This document shows positions 6,584-13,136 of a stretch of DNA of 32,532 bases, piece by piece. This DNA is from DAOUFU01 sp034429275 (GTDB lineage: Bacteria; Chloroflexota; Anaerolineae; Aggregatilineales; Aggregatilineaceae). Position 1 is the first letter of the stretch. Each line of letters starts with the position of its first letter. The stretch lies in assembly GCA_034429275.1 (NCBI GenBank), contig DAOUFU010000223.1, positions 1 through 32,532 of the forward strand. The letters run 5' to 3'. The notes under the pieces were generated by a model. It saw nothing but the letters and a program-made list of their open reading frames with translations, did not search any database and was not told where the DNA came from. The position numbers were made by a program, and so were the translations under genes.

Positions 6584-7729
6584 TCAGCCTCCACGGAAAT
6601 TGAGTTCGAGCAGGCGGCGCATCCAATAGCCGATGCGGGTGCCGGGCTGGTCGCGCCCGATGCAGAGAAAATAGGGCGGCTCGAAGGCGCGCACCAGGTC
6701 GAGGATTTTGTAGCGCGGTAGGACGGGCGTACTGATGATCAGGCTGCCGATCTCGCCGGGGCGCATCTCGTGCAGCATTTTGATCCCCTCGCGCGTTTCC
6801 ACCTCGAAAAAATACAGGTCATAGTTGGGCACCCAGTGCGGTGTGTCGTCGCGCTGCTGGCCGAACATGCCTTCAGTCGCGCCGTAGATTTCCATCAGCC
6901 CGGCCTTGCGACCGTACATGGCGTGCAGGCGCGGGCGGTAGGTGCTGTTGATGCCGGGCGCGCTGCCCAGCGTCATCACGCCGAAATTCCAGACGTCCTT
7001 CGGATAGACCTTGTGCTCGCGGCGGAGCCATTTGGCGAACTTGATCATGACCTGGACCGCGCCGCCGAGAATGGTGATATTGGCGTCTTTGGCAGATTCA
7101 TAGGCGAGGCGGAAGCGGGCTTCCCATGCCTCGGTGCCGGTGTCGCCGCCCAGGTCGTCGATGGCCTGCTGGGATGGGATCGACGGCACGGGAGTGCGCG
7201 CGGCCACGTGCTTGACGTAAATGCCGGTGGCATAACCGTACTCGATGGTGCGCCCGTTGACATTCAGGCTTCCGACGACGCTGGGGAAGCTGAGGTTGAG
7301 GTTTGCGCCCTGGAGAATCTCAAAGCGCTGGCTGTTGAGCACATACTGGATCACGGCGCGGGCGGCGTTGTGGCGCTGATCGAGATCGCGCGGGGTCATG
7401 GGGATGTATTTGCTGGCCCCGGTCGAGCCGCGAGTCATGGCCCAGCCGAGCGGCTCTTGCTCCAGGAACAGGTTCGTTTCGCCGCCCATCACGCGGCGGA
7501 GCAGCGGCTCGTAGTCGGCATAGGTCTGGACGGGGAAAGCCGCGCGGTAATCGGCGAGCGAGCCAACCGACTCGGCGTGGTGCTGGCGGCCATATTCGGT
7601 TTTGGCGTAGACCTTGAGCAACTGCCGGAGGACGCGTTCCTGAGCGGCGGCGGGATCGGCCAGGGCATCGTGCCAGGGTTGGATGAAGGCCGGGAGAAAA
7701 GCGGCGATGGGGTTGGGTTCGGTGGTCAA
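6584..7729 (-). CDS. GH3-family-like adenylate-forming protein, C-terminal domain absent
   Basis: This 381-residue protein resembles the plant and bacterial GH3 (auxin-responsive) branch of the acyl-adenylate superfamily, which forms acyl-AMP and conjugates the acyl group to an amine. The N-terminal YGRQHH..SLADYRAAFPVQTYADYEP is typical of GH3. The nucleotide loop is TRGSTGASKYIPMT (99-112), followed by IYGATEGMFGQQ (motif II) and LPRYKILDLVRAF, which stands in place of motif III (YR-GD). The chain ends soon after CIGRD, where full GH3 enzymes (about 500-600 aa) continue into the mobile C-terminal lid. The start is a TTG at 7729 with AGGAG (minus strand) 6 nt upstream. The acyl and amine substrates are unknown. 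Alternatively it is a relative of phenylacetate-CoA ligases. It lies downstream of the TIR-TPR gene, separated by a terminator-like hairpin. Confidence 0.8.
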   Translation of the reverse strand: MTTEPNPIAAFLPAFIQPWHDALADPAAAQERVLRQLLKVYAKTEYGRQHHAESVGSLADYRAAFPVQTYADYEPLLRRVMGGETNLFLEQEPLGWAMTRGSTGASKYIPMTPRDLDQRHNAARAVIQYVLNSQRFEILQGANLNLSFPSVVGSLNVNGRTIEYGYATGIYVKHVAARTPVPSIPSQQAIDDLGGDTGTEAWEARFRLAYESAKDANITILGGAVQVMIKFAKWLRREHKVYPKDVWNFGVMTLGSAPGINSTYRPRLHAMYGRKAGLMEIYGATEGMFGQQRDDTPHWVPNYDLYFFEVETREGIKMLHEMRPGEIGSLIISTPVLPRYKILDLVRAFEPPYFLCIGRDQPGTRIGYWMRRLLELNFRGG

Positions 7730-7735
7730 CAGGCG

Positions 7736-7740
7736 CTCCT
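7736..7740 (-). promoter_or_regulatory. Shine-Dalgarno that fixes the TTG start of the GH3-like gene
   Basis: The minus-strand AGGAG at 7740-7736 is 6 nt upstream of TTG at 7729. No in-frame ATG fits with such spacing. The T-tract of the hairpin at 7752-7776 runs directly into this site. Confidence 0.7.
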
Positions 7741-7776
7741 GAAAAACAAACAGCCGTTAGCAGTGGGCTAAAGGCT
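7741..7776 (-). terminator. Hairpin plus T-tract between TIR-TPR gene and GH3-like gene
   Basis: On the minus strand AGCCTTTAGC (7776-7767) pairs with GCTAACGGCT (7761-7752) with one mismatch in ten and a 5-nt loop, followed at once by GTTTGTTTTTC (7751-7741). This is the most canonical intrinsic terminator in the window. It lies 35 nt after the TIR-TPR stop and ends at the ribosome-binding site of the next gene, so it could also act as an attenuator or leader structure for that gene. Confidence 0.72.
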
Positions 7777-7811
7777 CGCCGATCACACAACAGGTTGGGA
7801 TTGCCCGGATC

Positions 7812-9503
7812 CTAGCGCGGGCGACCGCCGCGCGGATCATTGGGCGGGGGCGGCCCCTGGGTCAGGCGGCGATACATGTGCAGGTCCTGCTTGGCAAGCA
7901 GATCATCGCCGGGAGCGCCGCGCTGCAGATAGGTGAGGTGGCGGTTGTAGTACGCCTCCGCGTAGTTCGGGTCGAGCAGCAGGACGTGGGTCAGATCGGC
8001 GCGGGCTTCTTCGAAGCTGCCTTTGCGGTTATAGACAATCCCCCGGTTGAGGTAGGCGCTGGCGTCTTGGGGGTTGATCTGAATGGCCTGGTCGTAATCG
8101 GCCAGGGCAGCATCGTACTGGCCCAACTGGTAATGGGCGTTGCCCCGGTTGAAGAACGCCGAACCGAAGCTGCGGTTGAGCTGGATGGCGCGGTTGTAAT
8201 CTTTGATGGCTTCTTCAAGACGATGCAGGGCGTGATAAGTGACGGCCCGGTTGTGATAGGCGGTGGGACTGTTGGGCAGCAGGCGGATGGCCTCGTTGTA
8301 GTCTTCGAGGGCGGGGTGCGGGGGGGTGAGGGCAGAGTGGGTGTCGGCGCGGGCGAGCACGGCCAGGCCATCGGCGCGGTTGAGGCGCACGGCGTGGTTG
8401 AGGTCATCGAGCGCGGCCTGGTGATTGCCCAGGGCGCTGTGGATGATGCCGCGCCCGCGATAAGCCTCGGAAAGCTCCGGGTTAAGCTGGATGGCCTGGT
8501 TGTAATCGGAAAGGGCATCCTGGTCATGATGGAGGACATCGTGAATCTTGGCACGCAGCAGGAAGAACTGGGCCTGTGATGGCTCGATCAGGATGGCCCG
8601 GTTGAGGTCCTGCAAGGCTTCGGCATATTGGCCGTTGTTGAAGTAGATCAGGCCGCGCATGTGATAGGCCTGGGGCAGGTTGGAGTTGCGCTCCAGCGCG
8701 GCGGTATAGTCTTCGAGGGCGTGCTGCGGCTCACCGAGGAAATCGTAGGTGAGGCCGCGATGATAATAGGCGAGGGCGTGATCGGGCGCGTGACGCAGGC
8801 AGTCCGAAAAGGCGGCCAGCGCGATGGCGTGCTCGCCCCGTGTGTGACGCAGCAGGCCGTAATAGAAATGGGCTTCGGCCAGGGAATTGTCGAGACGGAC
8901 GGCCTGGATGAAGTCTTTGATCGCGTTGTCGCTGTCGTTGAGATAGTAGTAGGCGAGGCCGCGGTGGAAATAGGCCTGGGCATAGTTGGGATCGCAGACC
9001 AGCGCGCTGCTGAAAGCTTTGAGCGCGTTGGTGTACTGATATGCGTGAAGGGCGGCGTTGCCCTGCTCGAAGGCGCGGCGGGCGGCATTGGGATCGCGCC
9101 GGACGCTGTTGAGCGCGGCCTGGAGCTGGTTGAGGGCGTTGTGATAGTCGCCGGAGAAGTCGATGAGGGTAAAGCGCTGGAGATCGTAGTGAAGAGGGGT
9201 GCGATCCAGCGTGATCACCACAATGGGCTTGCCGCGCGAGGCAAAATAGGCCCATTCACTCTCGACTTCGGGGGAACCGGCGGCGTGCTGCGACCAGATG
9301 AGCAGCATGTGCGAACAGGTATTGAGCGCATGGCTGGTTGCCTGGTGCCAGTTGTCTTCAGCCTGGATGCTGCGCTCATCCATCCAGACAGCGACCTGGG
9401 CCGCCTGCAGGTCATCAAAGAGGCGATTGGCCGCAGCGCTGTCGTTGGGATGGTAATTGACGAAAACGCTTGCCGTTGAAGAGGTGGTGGGTATAAGGCT
9501 CAT
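7812..9503 (-). CDS. TIR domain-TPR repeat protein
   Basis: This 563-residue soluble protein has an N-terminal TIR domain (about residues 11-120). It shows SVFVNYHPNDSAAANRLFDD (strand A and first helix), VAVWMDERSI, HMLLIWSQHA, then SPEVESEWAYFASRGKPIVV, which aligns with the 'S..S.W...E...A...GK.iipv' block holding the catalytic Glu of NAD-consuming TIRs (E81 or E83 are candidates). Residues about 140-550 form roughly twelve 34-residue TPRs with W/Y-x-x-R-G signatures such as AYFHRGLAYYYLND and AYLNRGIVYNRKG. TIR domains either scaffold signalling complexes or hydrolyse NAD+; TPRs bind partner proteins. It is preceded on the same strand by two small membrane proteins of unknown function and has no recognisable standard defence partner. 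NADase activity, and a role in defence, are inferences. AGG lies about 6 nt before the ATG. Confidence 0.9.
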   Translation of the reverse strand: MSLIPTTSSTASVFVNYHPNDSAAANRLFDDLQAAQVAVWMDERSIQAEDNWHQATSHALNTCSHMLLIWSQHAAGSPEVESEWAYFASRGKPIVVITLDRTPLHYDLQRFTLIDFSGDYHNALNQLQAALNSVRRDPNAARRAFEQGNAALHAYQYTNALKAFSSALVCDPNYAQAYFHRGLAYYYLNDSDNAIKDFIQAVRLDNSLAEAHFYYGLLRHTRGEHAIALAAFSDCLRHAPDHALAYYHRGLTYDFLGEPQHALEDYTAALERNSNLPQAYHMRGLIYFNNGQYAEALQDLNRAILIEPSQAQFFLLRAKIHDVLHHDQDALSDYNQAIQLNPELSEAYRGRGIIHSALGNHQAALDDLNHAVRLNRADGLAVLARADTHSALTPPHPALEDYNEAIRLLPNSPTAYHNRAVTYHALHRLEEAIKDYNRAIQLNRSFGSAFFNRGNAHYQLGQYDAALADYDQAIQINPQDASAYLNRGIVYNRKGSFEEARADLTHVLLLDPNYAEAYYNRHLTYLQRGAPGDDLLAKQDLHMYRRLTQGPPPPNDPRGGRPR

Positions 9504-9571
9504 TATGACCTGCTATCTCAAGAGCGAACGGCCAAATCGATTCATCAACAACAGTTTAACATATAGCTCAT

Positions 9572-10009
9572 TTACAGGAACAAATCCAACAGCTTGGGCA
9601 CAAAGTCCGGCACTTTTTCCAGGCTGAAGCCGATCAGGATATTGGCGAAAAACAGCAGCAGCAGCGTCCAGCGAGAGCCGTAGAAAGTGACGTAGATTTG
9701 ATCGGGATTTTCCTGGTTGACGTGGAACCCCCAGGGATGCTGTTCTTGCTCTTCGCGGTACTGCTCATAGCGCGCTGCGAACCCTGCAGGGAATGCATCT
9801 TCGGGGGGCAGTGGGCCGGGACGAGGCGCAGCAGGGCGCGAGACCCTGGCGCGCGAAATCACCGGCTTAGACGGTGCTGGCGGCGGCGACTCTGGCTCAA
9901 GATCGATGATGTTTCCCTTGCCGGGATGGGCCACGAACACCTGGCGATGGGGCATGGGCGGCGAATCTGGGTGTTCAGGTTTTCCTGAGGGTAATTGTCG
10001 TTGGAACAT
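9572..10009 (-). CDS. Small unknown protein with Pro-rich N-terminus and one C-terminal membrane helix
   Basis: I do not recognise this 145-residue protein. The first half is rich in proline, serine and arginine (PESPPPAPSKP, RPAAPRPGPLPPE) and likely disordered. A conserved-looking segment follows (ARYEQYREEQEQHPWGFHV, IYVTFYGSRW), then one hydrophobic helix (about 115-135, WTLLLLFFANILIGF) and a short tail ending PKLLDLFL. The topology suggests an N-in, nearly tail-anchored membrane protein. The start at 10009 is chosen for GAGGAG 10 nt upstream; the in-frame ATG at 10060 would overlap into the preceding intergenic region. It lies 68 nt before the TIR-TPR gene and 34 nt after another small membrane protein of the same general layout, so co-transcription is plausible. 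The gene call rests on coding-like composition and context. Confidence 0.65.
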   Translation of the reverse strand: MFQRQLPSGKPEHPDSPPMPHRQVFVAHPGKGNIIDLEPESPPPAPSKPVISRARVSRPAAPRPGPLPPEDAFPAGFAARYEQYREEQEQHPWGFHVNQENPDQIYVTFYGSRWTLLLLFFANILIGFSLEKVPDFVPKLLDLFL

Positions 10010-10043
10010 GGCCGTCTGACTCCTCGAACAGCAAAAAACACGA

Positions 10044-10529
10044 CTAGAGTGAAAGAGCAAGGATAGACAGGACGACGATTAATCCCATCAAGGAAAGAGT
10101 AAGCCGCCGCGCGACAGCGGAAGGGCGCGACGGCGCGGCGACCGGCGACCAGGTGCTGACGCTGACATTGCCTGCGGCATCGACCGAGATGCGTTGAGGG
10201 CGACCCTGGTGAGCAGCGCACGGCAGCAGGGTCGCAACGGTCAGGCCGGAATCTTTGAGATAGATGGTACGAGCCAGGTAGAGCGAATCAAACCCACGCG
10301 CGATGATCTGAACCAGTTCACGCTGCTCGGCGGGCGAGAGCGGTGCACGTGGGGAAGGGCGAGGCACAGGGGCGGCTGCGGCATGAGCCTGTGCATGGTG
10401 AAGGGAATCTTGCACACTGTGCATCGACCTCTGGGCACTGCGCATGGTGCGATCAGTGAGCAGGCGATGCCGGGCAAGGGCCGCACTTCCACGGGATGCA
10501 GCGGGATCGAACTGGCGTGACGTCAGCAT
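10044..10529 (-). CDS. Small unknown tail-anchored-like protein
   Basis: I do not recognise this 161-residue protein. It has a basic, His/Ala-rich N-terminus (ASRGSAALARHRLL, HSVQDSLHHAQAH), a Pro-rich stretch (APVPRPSPRAPLSP), then a short folded-looking region (AEQRELVQIIARGFDSLYLA, SGLTVATLLPCAAHQG, RISVDAAGNVSV). It finishes with one C-terminal hydrophobic helix that runs to the last residue (LTLSLMGLIVVLSILALSL), which gives a tail-anchored topology. The start at 10529 has GGGGAAG a few nt upstream; the 10562 ATG is less likely. It is first in the apparent unit with the 9572-10009 gene and the TIR-TPR gene. Function is unknown. Confidence 0.65.
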   Translation of the reverse strand: MLTSRQFDPAASRGSAALARHRLLTDRTMRSAQRSMHSVQDSLHHAQAHAAAAPVPRPSPRAPLSPAEQRELVQIIARGFDSLYLARTIYLKDSGLTVATLLPCAAHQGRPQRISVDAAGNVSVSTWSPVAAPSRPSAVARRLTLSLMGLIVVLSILALSL

Positions 10530-11003
10530 TGATCTTCCCCCCAATACGTGGGCAGGCCACAATGGCGTCTACATCAACTATGGGTTTGTTGATCCAGCTT
10601 GAATGTCCTGAGAAGTTGATAGGAAGGGTGATGCCGGAATGTGCCCACCACCAACGCTCCCCGCATAGCCCGGCGGGCGTGTCTCCCGGCCACAGGAGGA
10701 AAAGCTCACGCCGCCAGAGATGGGCCATCACTTGCCAGGACGGTTCTCCCCAAACCCCCAACAACACTTGCTGCCTGTCAAAGCGTCATAAAAACAAACT
10801 AAATTTTAATCAAATCCTAATGAGGACTTATCTTAATGATGCCCCATAAGTACCAGAGTTGTCAAGCAGTCTTTACGAGAAATATACGAAGGCTACAGGT
10901 TTGCTTTATGAATCATGCAGATCAACTCATGATTATTTATGATAATCAGACGTTAAGTGTTACTGCTTAGAACGGGTGTTCGGTGGTGGCTATTGTTTGA
11001 GAG

Positions 11004-11009
11004 TATAAT
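11004..11009 (+). promoter_or_regulatory. Perfect -10 hexamer upstream of the histidine phosphatase gene
   Basis: TATAAT at 11004-11009 is a consensus -10 box, but only a poor -35 match (TTCGGT-like) is found at suitable spacing. A transcript would start near 11016 and give a leader of about 60 nt that contains the hairpin at 11029-11048. Confidence 0.45.
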
Positions 11010-11028
11010 GGGGCTGTTCGCGGCGCTG

Positions 11029-11048
11029 CTGGTTTTTGGCAAAACCAG
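11029..11048 (+). promoter_or_regulatory. Leader hairpin before the histidine phosphatase gene
   Basis: CTGGTTTT (11029-11036) and AAAACCAG (11041-11048) are perfect inverted repeats around the tetraloop TGGC. The hairpin sits about 19 nt before the GAGG Shine-Dalgarno. It could influence mRNA stability or translation. It is too weak and lacks the T-tract for a normal terminator. Confidence 0.4.
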
Positions 11049-11075
11049 GCATCTCACCAACAAAGCGAGGGATGA

Positions 11076-11810
11076 GTGCATCTGCTACTGATTCGGCACG
11101 GACAAAGTTTTGTCAACCTGGATGACTGGGACCAGGGATTCATCGATGTGGGATTGACTGCGCTGGGGCATAAGCAGGCGGAAAACCTGGCGCGGTGGAT
11201 GGCGGTCCAGGTGCGTATGGATGTGCTGTATACGAGCACGATGGCGCGCACGCTGGAGACGGCAGCATACCTGGAACGGGCGACGGGGCTGGTCGCCCAA
11301 CGGGATGACCGGCTGCGCGAGTTCGGCAACTGCTACCGGGATGGCACGGCGATTCCGGCGGAAGAGATGCCGATCTATTACGCGGAGTTCTGGGGCACGG
11401 AACGCCCGTATACGCCGATCAGCAGCCGGGGCGAGAGCTGGACGTTGTTCCGGGCGCGGGTTGGGTCGTTCATGGACGATGTAATCGCGCGGCACGCCAA
11501 CGGAGAACCGGAATACACGGTGGTGGTGGTGTGTCACGGTGGGGTGATCGACGCGGTGTTCGACACCATTTTCAATGTTGGGCTGCACCGGCGGGTCGAA
11601 ATTCTCTCGCATAATACGGGCATCGTGCACTGGGAATATCAACGCACGGAGCCAGGACGCGAACCCTGGCGGCTGCACGCGCATGGGTTGGTCGAGCACC
11701 TGTATGACGAGAACGGGGCCTGGTTGGGGTCGAAGCCGATGCTGCGCGACGCCAGCCGGAAATCGGTGGCCGTCAAGGATCCATTGACACAAGACGACAC
11801 GCACGACTAG
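11076..11810 (+). CDS. Histidine phosphatase family protein (phosphoglycerate mutase-like)
   Basis: This 244-residue cytosolic protein belongs to the histidine phosphatase superfamily, branch 1. The phospho-acceptor motif is LLIRHGQSFVN with R7-H8-G9, the second arginine is R58 in YTSTMARTLETA, the acid is E82 in LREFGN, and the second catalytic histidine is H154 in VVVVCHGGVID. The family removes phosphate from sugars, phosphoglycerate, nucleosides or cofactor precursors through a phosphohistidine; the substrate cannot be told here. The start is GTG at 11076, supported by GAGG 5 nt upstream and by the fact that the family begins right before the RHG strand. The last 40 residues (about 205-244) extend past the usual fold and are polar. 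The promoter of the next gene appears to overlap its 3' end. Confidence 0.9.
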   Translation: MHLLLIRHGQSFVNLDDWDQGFIDVGLTALGHKQAENLARWMAVQVRMDVLYTSTMARTLETAAYLERATGLVAQRDDRLREFGNCYRDGTAIPAEEMPIYYAEFWGTERPYTPISSRGESWTLFRARVGSFMDDVIARHANGEPEYTVVVVCHGGVIDAVFDTIFNVGLHRRVEILSHNTGIVHWEYQRTEPGREPWRLHAHGLVEHLYDENGAWLGSKPMLRDASRKSVAVKDPLTQDDTHD

Positions 11811-11813
11811 TGT
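11784..11813 (+). promoter_or_regulatory. Candidate promoter for the DUF4139-type gene
   Basis: A perfect TTGACA (11784-11789) is followed after 18 nt by TAGTGT (11808-11813, a weak -10). It overlaps the stop codon of the phosphatase gene and would give a leader of about 50 nt. The weak -10 keeps confidence modest. Confidence 0.42.
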
Positions 11814-11869
11814 ACCATCATCTCGCGGGAGAAGTTGATTTGATCGGTACGAGAGAAAAGGAGCGCACA

Positions 11870-13099
11870 ATGAGCAGGAGGTTGCTTGTGGAGGGCGTAC
11901 TGAAAAAGGGATGGATCGGGCTGGTGGTGCTGGTGCTGATGGGTGGGCTTCTGCCGGGCGCGGCAATGACAGCACAGGCGGCGGGCGGTGTGTTCGATGC
12001 GCGCCGCCCGGACGAAGTGGCGCTGTACCTGAGCGACATCGCGGTTGCGCGGGACACGGTGGTGCTGCCGGTGGGCCAGGAGGCCAGCATCTTGCTGCCG
12101 CCGGGGACGTATCTCAACACGCTGATCCTGAAGGAAGACGGGAGGCGGGTGCCGCAGTACCGCGTGACGCCAGTGGCGCAGGCAGCGATGAGTACCACGC
12201 TGTACAGTTCGACGGGACAGCAGGCGTATGTATTGACCTGGGAGCCTGTCACCACGACAGGCGAAACGCGCACGGTTTCGCTGGAGTATCTGCTGCCGGG
12301 TGCAATGTGGACGCCGAGCTATGACATGACCATTCTGGATGACACGCCGGACGCCGCGGTTGTGGACCTGGCTTTCTTCGCCGAGATCACCAACCGATCG
12401 CTGACGCTCGACCAGACGACGGTGTACCTGGTGGCGGGGCGTGTCGCGCTGGATCAGCAGATCGATCAGGTGCCCCAGGTGACGATGAACCAATACATGG
12501 TGGGGTATTCCAATGAGACGGTGTCGCTGCCCGGTCCGGCGGTTGGTGCGGAGAACCTGCAGCATGTCTACCCGATGGGCAAAGTCAGCGCTGCGCCGGG
12601 CGATACGATCTACGCCCAGATCGCCAGCGGCGAGTTTGGGGCGCGTCGGCTGGTGATGTGGTACGCGACCACCAAGCAAGAGACCGATGTGATCTACAAG
12701 GTGCGCAATACGGCGGAGGTTCCGCTGGCGGAAGGGATTGTCCGCGCGTACCAAAACAACCTGTTCCTCGGCAGCGATTATATCGAGACGACGCCGGTGG
12801 GCAGTGAGGGCAGCATCACGGTGGGCAGCCTGCCCGATGTGCGCGTACATCGCACCGCTACGCACGAGTACGTGACCGCGCTGGATGACTATTACCAGCA
12901 CGAGGTGACGCTCGAAATCCAGAACTTTGGCGAAGAGGCACTCGACCTGGTGGTATTCGACAGCTGGCAAGAGCGAGCATGGGACTTCGAGTTCTCGCTG
13001 AAGGCGGAGCGCCAGCCGGATAACCTGCTGCGCTGGGAGGTCAATATCCCGGCGGGGGAGAGCGTGACCATCACGTACCAATACCGGACAGACGCCTGA
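11870..13099 (+). CDS. Secreted DUF4139-type beta-rich protein
   Basis: This 409-residue protein has a signal peptide: a basic MSRR..LKKGW stretch, then GLVVLVLMGGLLP and an AQAAGG cleavage region. The mature part looks like the DUF4139 domain of the mucoidy-inhibitor MuiA family, with WTPSYDMTI, LAFFAEITNRSLTLDQTTVYLVAG, YKVRNTAEVPLAEGIVRAYQ, LGSDYIETTPVGSEGSITVG and HEVTLEIQNFGEEALDLVVFD. MuiA relatives usually carry an N-terminal DUF4140 domain, which I do not see. No catalytic motif is evident; an envelope role is inferred. The start at 11870 has AAGGAG 6 nt upstream and opens the signal peptide; an earlier in-frame ATG at 11810 overlaps the phosphatase stop. It converges on the kinase-TPR gene with 37 nt between stops. 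Confidence 0.82.
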   Translation: MSRRLLVEGVLKKGWIGLVVLVLMGGLLPGAAMTAQAAGGVFDARRPDEVALYLSDIAVARDTVVLPVGQEASILLPPGTYLNTLILKEDGRRVPQYRVTPVAQAAMSTTLYSSTGQQAYVLTWEPVTTTGETRTVSLEYLLPGAMWTPSYDMTILDDTPDAAVVDLAFFAEITNRSLTLDQTTVYLVAGRVALDQQIDQVPQVTMNQYMVGYSNETVSLPGPAVGAENLQHVYPMGKVSAAPGDTIYAQIASGEFGARRLVMWYATTKQETDVIYKVRNTAEVPLAEGIVRAYQNNLFLGSDYIETTPVGSEGSITVGSLPDVRVHRTATHEYVTALDDYYQHEVTLEIQNFGEEALDLVVFDSWQERAWDFEFSLKAERQPDNLLRWEVNIPAGESVTITYQYRTDA

Positions 13100-13136
13100 T
13101 TGGTGCGGCGTCCGACGCACAGACCGTGCACAGATG

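Larger units (their letters stand above)
10530..11075 (+). other. Divergent intergenic region, AT-rich in its second half
   Basis: This 546-nt stretch separates the minus-strand small-protein/TIR-TPR unit from the plus-strand phosphatase gene. The part 10530-10770 is GC-rich and contains a Trp-rich minus-strand frame (see rejected). The part 10780-10980 is distinctly AT-rich compared with the rest of the window and holds a short palindrome, GATTAT/ATAATC, around 10931-10947. It is the natural place for two divergent promoters and their regulators. I see no RNA gene or riboswitch signature. Confidence 0.5.

Noticed and set aside
6564..6591. GAGGCTG/CAGCCTC inverted repeat across two converging stop codons
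   Set aside because: Only 7 bp with a 14-nt loop and no T-tract; too weak to call a terminator.
7878..9479. Long plus-strand frames opposite the TIR-TPR gene, with repeated VVV..G patterns
   Set aside because: Periodic look comes from the complement of TPR repeats; no independent start or family.
7812..9503. TPR periodicity read as a DNA tandem repeat
   Set aside because: Repeats are conserved at protein level and diverged at DNA level, as in ordinary TPR genes; not a satellite or CRISPR.
10453..10767. Minus-strand frame of 104 codons rich in tryptophan (e.g. GERWWWAHSGI), partly overlapping the 10044-10529 gene
   Set aside because: No recognisable family, no good ribosome-binding site, and its 3' half overlaps a better-supported gene in another frame. 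A decayed gene cannot be excluded.
10496..10849. Plus-strand frame of 117 codons across the intergenic region
   Set aside because: Composition is not protein-like, it overlaps the start of a minus-strand gene, and it has no Shine-Dalgarno that fits.
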